The notes under the pieces: model-generated
Seen by the model: only the letters and a program-made list of their open reading frames with translations
Databases searched by the model: none
What the model was told of the DNA's origin: nothing
Translations under genes and position numbers: made by a program
Part shown: in pieces, positions 42,935 through 50,686 of the stretch
How positions within the stretch are numbered: position 1 is the stretch's first letter
Layout: each line of letters opens with the position of its first letter
Source of the DNA: UBA3775 sp964584255
GTDB taxonomy: Bacteria; Bacillota; Clostridia; Lachnospirales; Lachnospiraceae
DNA length: 64,000 nt
Direction: 5' to 3'
NCBI GenBank assembly: GCA_964584255.1
Contig: CAZOZM010000005.1
Coordinates: 79,259 to 143,258, forward strand

Positions 42935-44110
42935 TTAATGGTGGAAAAGTCTGATTCCCGTAAATGCCATTGTAATTCCAAGATCATCACATGCCTTAAT
43001 AACAAGGTCATCTCTTATAGAACCGCCCGGCTGTGCAATATATCTTGCACCGCTTCTGTATCCTCTTTCAATATTGTCGCTGAATGGGAAGAAAGCATCT
43101 GAGCCAAGTGCCACATCAGTAAGCTTATCAAGCCATTCTCTCTTCTTCTCTGCAGTAAATACTTCCGGCTTTTCTGCAAAAATATTTTCCCATCTTCCAT
43201 CAGCGAGAACATCCATATAATCCTCACCGATATAAAGATCAATCGCATTATCTCTGTCAGCACGCTTAATTGTATCAAGGAACTTAAGTCCGAGAACCTG
43301 TGGAGACTGTCTGAGCCACCAGTTATCAGCCTTGCTTCCGGCAAGTCTTGTACAGTGAATTCTTGACTGCTGACCTGCTCCTATACCGATTGCCTGACCG
43401 TCTTTTGCAAAACATACCGAATTACTCTGTGTATATTTAAGGGTTATAAGTGAAATTATGAGATCAATCTTAGCCTGCTCCGGAATATCCTTATTTGCAG
43501 TAGGGATATTGGCAAAAAGACTGTCATCAATCTTGAGCTCGTTTCTTCCCTGCTCAAAAGTAATTCCGAAAACTTCCTTGTGCTCAACAGGTGCAGGAAC
43601 ATATTCAGGATCGATTTTAATTATGTTATAGTTTCCCTTTTTCTTTGTTTTAAGAATCTCAAGTGCCTCCGGCTCATATCCCGGTGCAATCACACCATCC
43701 GAAACCTCTCTGTGAATCATCTTGGCAGTGGAAACGTCACATACATCCGAAAGAGAGATAAAATCTCCGAAAGATGACATTCTGTCTGCACCTCTTGCTC
43801 TTGCATATGCACAAGCCAAAGGTGAAAGTTCTCCAAGGTCATCTACCCAGTAAATCTTTTTAAGCACGTCGCTTAATGGAAGACCTACTGCCGCTCCTGC
43901 CGGTGAAACATGCTTAAAAGATGTTGCTGCAGGAAGTCCTGTTGCCTGCTTAAGCTCCTTAACAAGCTGCCAGCCGTTAAAAGCATCCAGGAAATTAATG
44001 TATCCCGGTTTACCGTTCAAAACTTCAATTGGAAGTTCTCCGTCTGCCGAATAAATTCTTGAAGGTTTCTGATTTGGATTACATCCGTATTTTAACTCAA
44101 GTTCTTTCAT
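42935..44110 (-). CDS. purH: AICAR transformylase, stand-alone (phosphoribosylaminoimidazolecarboxamide formyltransferase)
   Basis: The ninth step of purine synthesis: formyl transfer from 10-formyl-THF to AICAR. The 391 residues correspond only to the C-terminal AICARFT part of PurH (KYGCNPNQKPSRIY, ATSFKHVSPAGAAVG, the catalytic KH pair, TLKYTQSNSVCFA, GIGAGQQSRIHC, FFPFSDNIERGYRSGARYIAQPGG broken here at its middle). The MGS-like IMP cyclohydrolase domain is absent. The ATG 44110 has GGAG 6 bases upstream and is favoured over 44122. The missing activity is supplied by the PurO-type gene 62 bases upstream. Confidence 0.94.
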   Translation of the reverse strand: MKELELKYGCNPNQKPSRIYSADGELPIEVLNGKPGYINFLDAFNGWQLVKELKQATGLPAATSFKHVSPAGAAVGLPLSDVLKKIYWVDDLGELSPLACAYARARGADRMSSFGDFISLSDVCDVSTAKMIHREVSDGVIAPGYEPEALEILKTKKKGNYNIIKIDPEYVPAPVEHKEVFGITFEQGRNELKIDDSLFANIPTANKDIPEQAKIDLIISLITLKYTQSNSVCFAKDGQAIGIGAGQQSRIHCTRLAGSKADNWWLRQSPQVLGLKFLDTIKRADRDNAIDLYIGEDYMDVLADGRWENIFAEKPEVFTAEKKREWLDKLTDVALGSDAFFPFSDNIERGYRSGARYIAQPGGSIRDDLVIKACDDLGITMAFTGIRLFHH

Positions 44111-44172
44111 TTCAATCTCCATTCTTTATGTAATATTTTCACGTCATGCTTTTCTTCACAATCCGCAAATAA

Positions 44173-44880
44173 TTAAACGTTTTTGTTTACAATTCTTGTC
44201 TCATATTTGCCTGTTGCAATATCGATATATCTGACAAAAAGACTTACCTTGTTCTCTTCATTAAGAGAATTCCAAATTTCATCCGTGAGTTCATCTATAC
44301 TGCCTTCAAGCGAAACAACGGTTGGTTCTCCGCTGTAACTTGGAAGCGGATTTCCGTCTTCCATATATGTATGAATAAAACGTCCGACACCCGCCTTTGG
44401 ATTTGAATATGAATAAGTGAATCTGTTACATGCCGAAGGATCTCCGTCATCACTCTTAAGAATAGACATTGCAAAATCATACTTTCCATCTGCGATGTTC
44501 ATAATTCCGCTGATTCTTGGGGTATAATTAGGGGCATCCGGCTCAAACTCCCTTGTTCTGAGTGACTGTTCAAATGTAAGACCTTCTTTCATAAGGTCAT
44601 AGACTGTATCCGTCTGGTCACCGTTGGTAACAATTGTAGAATTTCCAAGAACTCTTACCGGTGCATAAATAATAAGACTCGGATCTGAAAGTTTTGCAGG
44701 ATCAAACGCCTGTGTTCTGATTCCCTCACCCTCACTTACAAACACTCTGTTCCTCGAGTTTTCACTTCTTCCCATAATAAAGTAAGCTGTTACGGCCTTC
44801 TTTCCATCATCCGAAAGTCCAATGATAATTCCTCTTCCCGGATAACTGTTCTCTGAAAGTTCCTTTCTGATTGTAACCAT
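44173..44880 (-). CDS. purO: PurO-type (archaeal-like) IMP cyclohydrolase
   Basis: Closes the ring of FAICAR to give IMP, the last step of IMP synthesis. The 235-residue product matches the IMP cyclohydrolase-like family first described in archaea (PurO): YPGRGIIIGLSDDGKKAVTA, FIMGRSENSRNR, DPSLIIYAPVR, VTNGDQTDTV, FEPDAPNYTPRISG. It has no similarity to the bacterial PurH MGS domain. Its position directly before the stand-alone AICAR transformylase supports the assignment. The start has GAGG 8 bases upstream, a consensus-like promoter (44976-45004) and a palindrome (44942-44962). Confidence 0.88.
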   Translation of the reverse strand: MVTIRKELSENSYPGRGIIIGLSDDGKKAVTAYFIMGRSENSRNRVFVSEGEGIRTQAFDPAKLSDPSLIIYAPVRVLGNSTIVTNGDQTDTVYDLMKEGLTFEQSLRTREFEPDAPNYTPRISGIMNIADGKYDFAMSILKSDDGDPSACNRFTYSYSNPKAGVGRFIHTYMEDGNPLPSYSGEPTVVSLEGSIDELTDEIWNSLNEENKVSLFVRYIDIATGKYETRIVNKNV

Positions 44881-44941
44881 TGCAATGTCCTCTTTTCATT
44901 TTTTTAGTTTGTATCATGTTTTGCAGCTTTAACATCTGCAC

Positions 44942-44962
44942 AAAACTACTTGACATAGTTTT
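44942..44962 (-). promoter_or_regulatory. Inverted repeat in the purO-purH leader
   Basis: AAAACTA (44942-44948 as read on plus) and TAGTTTT (44956-44962) around a 7-base spacer, at about +7 to +28 of the predicted transcript. It is a candidate operator for purine-dependent repression and does not match the PurR PurBox consensus. Confidence 0.5.
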
Positions 44963-44975
44963 TCACATTACATTG

Positions 44976-45004
44976 ATTATAGATGATACAGATATAAGTT
45001 TCAA
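44976..45004 (-). promoter_or_regulatory. Sigma-A promoter of purO-purH
   Basis: On the minus strand, TTGAAA (44999-45004), 17 bases, TATAAT (44976-44981). The -35 overlaps the last codons of the upstream gene. Confidence 0.8.
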
Positions 45005-45789
45005 GAAAAAATTGTCGGACAGACGACATGTATATTGCCTTCCCGACTTCTTCCCACAATTTTCACCAGTCCCAGCTCCCTAAGCATCAAAAGTGTCATT
45101 CTTGCCGTCCCCTTATCCGTTCCGGAAAGTCCGGCAAACTCCGCTGATCCAAATTCCTTTTCAAAAAGCTCCGGCGGTATAAAAATCAGATAATCCTCCG
45201 GCGAACAGAGATTTACTTCCGCAACAAGACGGTTAGGAATCCCGTCTGCCCTGTGCGCCCTTATCTTCCTGTCCCTGCCATACCCGTTCAAATACTTATA
45301 TTCATCCGACTCATAATAAAGCAGACAGAATGACAGATTTTCATGTCCCACATATTCACGTATTCCATATAATTCATGAAATATACCATACCCCATATTG
45401 GTCTTGGGCGATTTTCTTCCTTTGCTTATCTCTCCCGTCTCCGGGTCTATCCAATGGAGTACACTGCCATATTTCACCGGATATACCATACAGACCCTGT
45501 TTTCCGGCAGAAATGCCTCCAACTTCCTTTTCTGTGTATAAAACTGCCTGGTCTGTATTTCAAAAATTCCCTCCGGCACTTTAACATCCGCATAAAAACT
45601 GCCGACTTTAATTTCCTGGTACTCTTCATTTCCAAAATAATTCTTCAATGCCGCATGTACCGTTTTCTCGGACAGTGTGCCTATTTCGTTTGTTTTTTCC
45701 CCATTAAAACGATTGACCGCCCTGTCACATGCTTCGCTGAAACGCAGGCGGTCATCATCCATAACTTTAAATTTTTCAAGAAAATTCAT
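45001..45789 (-). CDS. Uncharacterised protein with nuclease-like core and C-terminal winged helix
   Basis: Not recognised as a named family. Starting at MNFLEKFKVM (45789) it has 262 residues. Around 30-105 there is an alpha-beta pattern with E in SEKTVHAALKNYF, D in SFYADVKVP and EIQ in GIFEIQTRQF, the spacing of a PD-(D/E)XK nuclease fold with Q in place of the final K. Residues about 215-262 (FGSAEFAGLSGTDKGTARMT, LREGLVKI-like continuation) look like a winged helix. A frame extending 50 codons upstream overlaps capA and is not favoured. The ATG lies 4 bases after the capA stop with no good ribosome site, so translation probably depends on capA. The nuclease idea is inference from pattern only. 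Confidence 0.6.
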   Translation of the reverse strand: MNFLEKFKVMDDDRLRFSEACDRAVNRFNGEKTNEIGTLSEKTVHAALKNYFGNEEYQEIKVGSFYADVKVPEGIFEIQTRQFYTQKRKLEAFLPENRVCMVYPVKYGSVLHWIDPETGEISKGRKSPKTNMGYGIFHELYGIREYVGHENLSFCLLYYESDEYKYLNGYGRDRKIRAHRADGIPNRLVAEVNLCSPEDYLIFIPPELFEKEFGSAEFAGLSGTDKGTARMTLLMLRELGLVKIVGRSREGNIHVVCPTIFS

Positions 45790-45793
45790 CGTC

Positions 45794-47584
45794 TTATTCA
45801 ATTGAGCAATAATCTCCAAATACCTGATTTGCAAGAGCCACAAGATTATCCCTTGTAAGATTAATTCCGCATCTGGTATGAATTCCGTGAGCTGCAGCCT
45901 GTTCCTCCGTATAATTTGCAAGAGAATATGTACTGTCAACTACCGTCGCACCGTTCCAGCCCGGATAAACATAATGAGTAACCAAAGGAATTGCCTTAAC
46001 GGTAGACTCATCAATATAAGTGCCCTCTGCATCCTTTATTATGGTAAGCGATGCCATACCTCCGAGAAGCCTTTCCCACTCGTCCTGTGTTGATGTGAAA
46101 TTTCCCAAAGAATAATAGCACAGACTCTTATTGCCATTATCCGCAGTAACCCATTCAACCGGCTGAATTACATGTGGATGAGTTCCAAGTATGAGGTCTG
46201 CGCCGGCTTCCGTCATCAGCTTTGCAAAATTCACTTCCTGTGTTGTTGCATCATGAACATATTCCGTTCCCCAATGAGGACAGACTATGGTAAAATCAGC
46301 AATTTCTTCCGCTTTCTTTATATCTTCAATTACCTGCGGATTAATTGTATTGAAATCAATTGCCCTTGTGGTCTCATCATAGGCACAAAGCATATTGAGA
46401 TGTCCTTCTGCGGACGCCGAGAAAGTCTCCCAGTTGTGACTGTATGTGTAATTAAGTATTGCTATTTTTATGCCGTCAACTTCCATCACCGGAATTTCCG
46501 ACTGTTCTTCCTTTGTATCATAAATACCGACTACAAAAGTCTCCGGATGCTTTTCCTTCCAATACTTTACACAATTAAGCAGACCGTCTATTCCCATGTC
46601 AAATGCATGATTTGTCGCATGTGTAAAAACATTAAATCCGGCAGAAACCGCCGCATCACCTATTGCGGTAGGCGTATTAAAACTCGGATAGGAGCTTGCG
46701 CCCTTATCATCACCGCCAAAAATTGTTTCCTGGTTTATTATCTTTACATCCACACCTTCGAGATATGGTTTGACATTGGCAAACAGGCATGAATAGTCGA
46801 ATGAACCGTCTTCCTGATGCCCTGCCTTAAATACTCCGGTATGAACCAAATCGTCCCCGACAGCTATCAGTTTCACCTGTGACGGTGCAATCGTCGGAGT
46901 AGGTGTAGGTGTCTCTTCATTATTGTCTGAGATGTTACCGTCAGCACTTTCCGTCACCGTAACATTATTATTTCCCGTTTTTACGGTATCCTTGCCTTTG
47001 CCATTAATGCGGCTTATTACACTCCAACAGATACCTATGGTAAGAAGAACCAATATGACAAGGACACTGCATATCATCACTATCCTATGTATTCTCTGCT
47101 GTTTTTCCTTCTTGGCAACGGCCTCTCGAAGCTTTCTTTCATTTTTCTTTGAACGGTTGCTTTCTGAGCCGACCATGCGCTCACTGTCATTTCTTCTGTT
47201 AGTCATTCCATCGTAAGCCGCACTGTCATTTTTCCTCTTGGCCATTCCGTCGTAGGCCGCACTGCCGCCTCTCACACTCTGCTTAGGCGCACTGCGCTTT
47301 ACACTTTCATTTTTGAATGCCGTATTTCTTCCGTTCATACTGCTCTTTGGAGCCGCATTTCCTCTGACCGTGTCTTTTTTCTGAGATGAGCCTTTTCCGG
47401 TCATTCCGCTCCTTGAAGACACATTTCCTCTGACCGGACTTCCGTTTGTATTTACATTTTTTCTTCCGGTACTGCCGTCTGAATTTACATTTCTTCTGAC
47501 ACTTCCGTTCCGGCCTGCCGCATCGCGTCTTCCGTTATTCCCGGAACCGTTGGCACTTCCGCGTCTTTTTCCGTCATCATACAT
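45794..47584 (-). CDS. CapA-family metallophosphatase-fold protein with basic low-complexity N-terminus
   Basis: Residues about 1-165 are Asn/Gly/Ser/Arg-rich and highly basic with imperfect repeats (AAYDGMAKRKNDS, AAYDGMTNRRNDS). A single membrane helix follows at about 170-190 (IVMICSVLVILVLLTIGICW). After a Thr/Pro linker the C-terminal 360 residues are a CapA domain: LIAVGDDLVHTG, NQETIFGGDD, TNHAFDMG, CPHWGTEY, GTHPHVIQPVEW. CapA relatives act in poly-gamma-glutamate or other capsule handling outside the cell; no capBC is present. AGGAGGG lies 10 bases before the ATG. Confidence 0.88.
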   Translation of the reverse strand: MYDDGKRRGSANGSGNNGRRDAAGRNGSVRRNVNSDGSTGRKNVNTNGSPVRGNVSSRSGMTGKGSSQKKDTVRGNAAPKSSMNGRNTAFKNESVKRSAPKQSVRGGSAAYDGMAKRKNDSAAYDGMTNRRNDSERMVGSESNRSKKNERKLREAVAKKEKQQRIHRIVMICSVLVILVLLTIGICWSVISRINGKGKDTVKTGNNNVTVTESADGNISDNNEETPTPTPTIAPSQVKLIAVGDDLVHTGVFKAGHQEDGSFDYSCLFANVKPYLEGVDVKIINQETIFGGDDKGASSYPSFNTPTAIGDAAVSAGFNVFTHATNHAFDMGIDGLLNCVKYWKEKHPETFVVGIYDTKEEQSEIPVMEVDGIKIAILNYTYSHNWETFSASAEGHLNMLCAYDETTRAIDFNTINPQVIEDIKKAEEIADFTIVCPHWGTEYVHDATTQEVNFAKLMTEAGADLILGTHPHVIQPVEWVTADNGNKSLCYYSLGNFTSTQDEWERLLGGMASLTIIKDAEGTYIDESTVKAIPLVTHYVYPGWNGATVVDSTYSLANYTEEQAAAHGIHTRCGINLTRDNLVALANQVFGDYCSIE

Positions 47585-47608
47585 TATGATTTTGCCCTCC
47601 TTATGACA

Positions 47609-48076
47609 TTATACCGTAACGTCTTCCAGGTTGAATCTTATTACCTTGGACAGGTTTTCCAAACTCAATTCTACCTGATAACCTATTTTTCCTGCCGAGA
47701 AGATAATCGTGTCATGCTTCTCCGCAGATTTATCAATCGTGGTCATAAAAAACTTCTTCATTCCTATGGGTGAACATCCACCATGTACATAACCCGTAAG
47801 CGGAAGCAGTTCCTTCTGCTTAAGCATTTCTATTGATTTTTCTCCCACTGACTTTGCCGCTTTCTTCAAATCCAGTTCTTCACCGACCGGAATCACAAAC
47901 ACATAATTTTTTCCGGTTTTACCAACAGTAACCAGTGTTTTAAAAACCATTTCCGGATTCTCTCCCAAAAGTTCTGCCACCTCTGTGCCGACCGTCGTTG
48001 CATTTGAAGAATAATCATATGAATTATATGAGATCTTTTTGCCGTCAAGAATACGCATCACATTCGTTTTTTCCAT
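47609..48076 (-). CDS. ybaK: Cys-tRNA(Pro) deacylase, YbaK/EbsC type
   Basis: Hydrolyses Cys-tRNA(Pro) mischarged by ProRS. The 155 residues show the YbaK fold, with the conserved lysine in MVFKTLVTVG and GYVHGGCSPIGMKKF. ATG 48076 has GGAG 9 bases upstream; an upstream TTG is not favoured. It lies 24 bases upstream of capA, so it may share its transcript. Confidence 0.93.
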   Translation of the reverse strand: MEKTNVMRILDGKKISYNSYDYSSNATTVGTEVAELLGENPEMVFKTLVTVGKTGKNYVFVIPVGEELDLKKAAKSVGEKSIEMLKQKELLPLTGYVHGGCSPIGMKKFFMTTIDKSAEKHDTIIFSAGKIGYQVELSLENLSKVIRFNLEDVTV

Positions 48077-48240
48077 ATTCACGCTCTCCAATCACGCAGC
48101 TGCGGCAATTTTCGCCGCGGATTCTCCTCCATCATACAAATCCCGGCAAAAAACCGCCTGATTCGATTTATTATATCTTAACAACACGCCATTTGCAAGG
48201 TTTTCCTAATAGAGCAGGGACTTTCGACTTTTTTTAGGAT

Positions 48241-48271
48241 AAAAAAAGCAGACTGCCGATTTCCGGCAGTC
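48241..48271 (-). terminator. Rho-independent terminator downstream of the PTS-type permease gene
   Basis: On the minus strand an 8-bp stem (48264-48271 with 48251-48258) around a 5-base loop, followed after TGC by seven Ts. It serves the gene ending at 48376. The rest of the 284-base gap 48077-48375 holds no gene. Confidence 0.85.
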
Positions 48272-48375
48272 CACCAATATATTTATCGCTCTTTCAGATT
48301 GTCTTTTGCATCTGACAGCTCCGCATTTACCGTTCAATCACAGGTATACACTTTCGCAAAACACCTGCGTACCGG

Positions 48376-49503
48376 TTAATCAAGCTTCATGTCACCGTCT
48401 TTTACCCATCCGAGCTTTCTGAAGATAAGGTCAAAGATAATTGAAAAGACAGCAGGCAGAACAAAAGAAATAAGTATAAGTCCCGTCCAGTCAGCCGCTG
48501 TAATTGCTGTCTTTAAACCTGCTGAAACATCATTTACCCATCCCGTGTATACTCCAATCTGACCTACAAGACCACATGTACCCATACCGGAAGATACTGC
48601 CGCACCGTTCATCTTAAGTCCAAACAGACAGGTGGCAATCGGACCGGTAATTGCAGATGCAAGTGTCGGTGCTAGCCATATTCTTGGATTTCTGATTATG
48701 TTACCCATCTGGAGCATTGATGTTCCTATACCCTGTGACACAAGGCCGCCCCATTTATTATCTCTGAATGAAATAACAGCAAAACCTACCATCTGAGCAC
48801 AGCATCCTGCAAGAGCCGCACCGCCTGCAAGACCGGTAAGACCAAGTGCCGCACATATTGCCGCTGAAGAGATAGGAAGCGTAAGTGCAATACCTACAAT
48901 TACGGAAACCACAATTCCCATAAGGAACGGCTGAAGATCCGTAGCCCACATGATAATGTCTCCTACCTTTGAAGCCGCTTTTCCAAGTGCCGGCGCCCAC
49001 CATGCCGCAAGAGCCACACCTGTTCCAATTGTTACAAGCGGCGTTACAAGAATGTCAACCTTTGTTTCTTTAGAAACCGCCTTACCGATTTCAGCTGCAA
49101 TAATCGCAACAACCAGAACCGCAAGAGGGCCGCCCGCACCACCGAGTGCATTTGTTGCAAATCCTACCGTAATAAGCGAAAACAAAACCAATGGCGGACA
49201 ATGAAGAGCATAGCCTATTGCCACTGCCATTGCAGGACCTGACATTGCAGATGCAAGACCGCCGACGGTATAGTCAACACCGCCGATTGTTGCCACTATT
49301 GCAGTAAGAAAACCTATATTAAACTGTGTTCCTACTGAGTTAATGATTGTACCTATAAGAAGGGAACAGAAAAGACCCTGTGCCATCGCGCCGAGAGCAT
49401 CTATACCATATCTCTTAAGGGATATCTCTATATCCTTTCTTTTAAGAAATGCCTTGAATTTACCCGGCTGTTTTTCACTGACTTTTGTCTCAGCTTCACT
49501 CAT
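48376..49503 (-). CDS. PTS_EIIC_2-type permease
   Basis: A 375-residue integral membrane protein with about ten Gly/Ala-rich helices and signature stretches GLFCSLLIGTIINSVG, GGLASAMSGPAMAVAIGY and LKMNGAAVSSGMGTCGLVG, typical of the PTS_EIIC_2 family, which occurs without fused EIIA/EIIB domains. The substrate is not known, and PTS coupling is unproven for stand-alone members. GAGG lies 8 bases before the ATG. It is a single-gene unit with its own promoter, a perfect palindrome in the leader and a terminator. Confidence 0.85.
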   Translation of the reverse strand: MSEAETKVSEKQPGKFKAFLKRKDIEISLKRYGIDALGAMAQGLFCSLLIGTIINSVGTQFNIGFLTAIVATIGGVDYTVGGLASAMSGPAMAVAIGYALHCPPLVLFSLITVGFATNALGGAGGPLAVLVVAIIAAEIGKAVSKETKVDILVTPLVTIGTGVALAAWWAPALGKAASKVGDIIMWATDLQPFLMGIVVSVIVGIALTLPISSAAICAALGLTGLAGGAALAGCCAQMVGFAVISFRDNKWGGLVSQGIGTSMLQMGNIIRNPRIWLAPTLASAITGPIATCLFGLKMNGAAVSSGMGTCGLVGQIGVYTGWVNDVSAGLKTAITAADWTGLILISFVLPAVFSIIFDLIFRKLGWVKDGDMKLD

Positions 49504-49530
49504 ACAAAAAACCTCTACTTTCTTGTCATT

Positions 49531-49548
49531 GGTTTACACCTGTAAACC
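49531..49548 (-). promoter_or_regulatory. Palindromic operator candidate in the leader of the PTS-type permease
   Basis: GGTTTACACCTGTAAACC on the plus strand, perfect 8-base arms with two central bases, at about +19 to +36 of the predicted transcript. A half-site-like TTTACACTT follows 6 bases away. The regulator is unknown. Confidence 0.65.
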
Positions 49549-49572
49549 TTACTTTACACTTAAATCTGCTAC

Positions 49573-49600
49573 ATTGTATCACAGAAAAGAAATAATGCAA
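49573..49600 (-). promoter_or_regulatory. Extended -10 promoter of the PTS-type permease gene
   Basis: On the minus strand, TTGCAT (49595-49600), 16 bases, TGATACAAT carrying the extended -10 TGn motif with TACAAT at 49573-49578. Confidence 0.55.
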
Positions 49601-49697
49601 GACCTTTTTGAAATTCTCTCCAAATATCTGCTGCCTCCGGCCTTCCCTTTTAACCCATCTTCATCAGACAAAGCTTACGACTCTTTATCATCACAAT

Positions 49698-49741
49698 AAA
49701 AAAAGCACATCCGACGGTTTTTTCAAACCGAAGAATGTACT
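49698..49741 (-). terminator. Rho-independent terminator of the DMT transporter gene
   Basis: On the minus strand, arms 49725-49741 and 49704-49720 pair with a few mismatches around a short A-rich loop, and run into seven Ts (49704-49698). It lies 10 bases after the gene end. Confidence 0.8.
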
Positions 49742-49751
49742 TTACTGCTTT

Positions 49752-50678
49752 TCATTGTTTCTTTTTTTTGCCCGGTATCTGTGCAAGTATGATTGCCGCA
49801 AAAATCAGGACACATCCGATTAACTCCCTGGAGGACATTCTTTCCTGAAGAAGTATCGCTCCCGCAATCACGGCAAACACGGACTCCAGACTCATAAGCA
49901 TTGATGCAACAGTCGGATTTACTCCATTTTGTCCGATTATCTGTAAAGTGTAGGCAACTCCGCTTGAAAGCACTCCCGCATACAGAAGCGTCACCCATGC
50001 ACCGGCATCCATGAAAGCCGGATACCACTGTTTTATCCCCTCAATCGAATGATTCATGTCAACAAAAAATGTAGGAATAAGTCCTATGATTCCGGACACC
50101 AAAAACTGTATACACGAAAGCCTCACTCCATCACAAAGCGGTGAAAAATGGTCAACAAGCATAATCTGTATTGCAAACATGAGTGCCGACATCATCACCA
50201 GCGAATCCGAAAGCCGGAGACTTAAACCGTCTTTCATGCAAAGACTGTATAAACCGGCTACCGTAAGGAGTACGCCGATTATAATATTCCAGCCGCACTT
50301 TTTGTTAAAGAACAATCCCAATATCGGTACAATCAGTATGTAACATGCTGTTAAAAAGCCCGCTTTTCCCGAGCCCGAACCCATATAAATTCCAAGCTGC
50401 TGAAGATTTGTCGCCAGACATAGAGCCAGACCGCAAAGCACACCGCCTTTTATAAGAACTTTCTTTTCTTCGCTGCTCTTCGGTATCTTCCGACCGGGCA
50501 ATACCTTGTCCAGAACAATTATTGCCGGCACCAAAACCAACGAACCTATTAGGGAACGTATGCAGTTAAAGCTGTACGGCCCGATAAGATCGCCGCCTTT
50601 GCTTTGAGCAACAAAGGCGACTCCCCATATCAGGGCCGTAAGCACAAGTAACAGTAAATTTCTGATTTCTCTTGACAT
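49752..50678 (-). CDS. DMT-superfamily transporter (EamA type)
   Basis: A 308-residue inner-membrane protein with ten predicted helices in two repeated EamA halves (ALIWGVAFVAQSKGGDLIG at the N-terminus; GVAYTLQIIGQNGVNPTVAS and SLESVFAVIAGAILLQE in the second half). Members export amino acids or metabolites, or are scavenging importers. The substrate is unknown. It starts 8 bases after the GH5 stop, so it is probably cotranscribed with that gene. Confidence 0.9.
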   Translation of the reverse strand: MSREIRNLLLLVLTALIWGVAFVAQSKGGDLIGPYSFNCIRSLIGSLVLVPAIIVLDKVLPGRKIPKSSEEKKVLIKGGVLCGLALCLATNLQQLGIYMGSGSGKAGFLTACYILIVPILGLFFNKKCGWNIIIGVLLTVAGLYSLCMKDGLSLRLSDSLVMMSALMFAIQIMLVDHFSPLCDGVRLSCIQFLVSGIIGLIPTFFVDMNHSIEGIKQWYPAFMDAGAWVTLLYAGVLSSGVAYTLQIIGQNGVNPTVASMLMSLESVFAVIAGAILLQERMSSRELIGCVLIFAAIILAQIPGKKKKQ

Positions 50679-50686
50679 AATTTCTC

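Noticed and set aside
44950..44985. Plus-strand TTGACA as a promoter
   Set aside because: No acceptable -10 at 16-18 bases and no plus-strand gene follows.
45790..45939. 50-codon N-terminal extension of the nuclease-like protein
   Set aside because: It would overlap the end of capA in another frame with no ribosome site; the start 4 bases after the capA stop is simpler.
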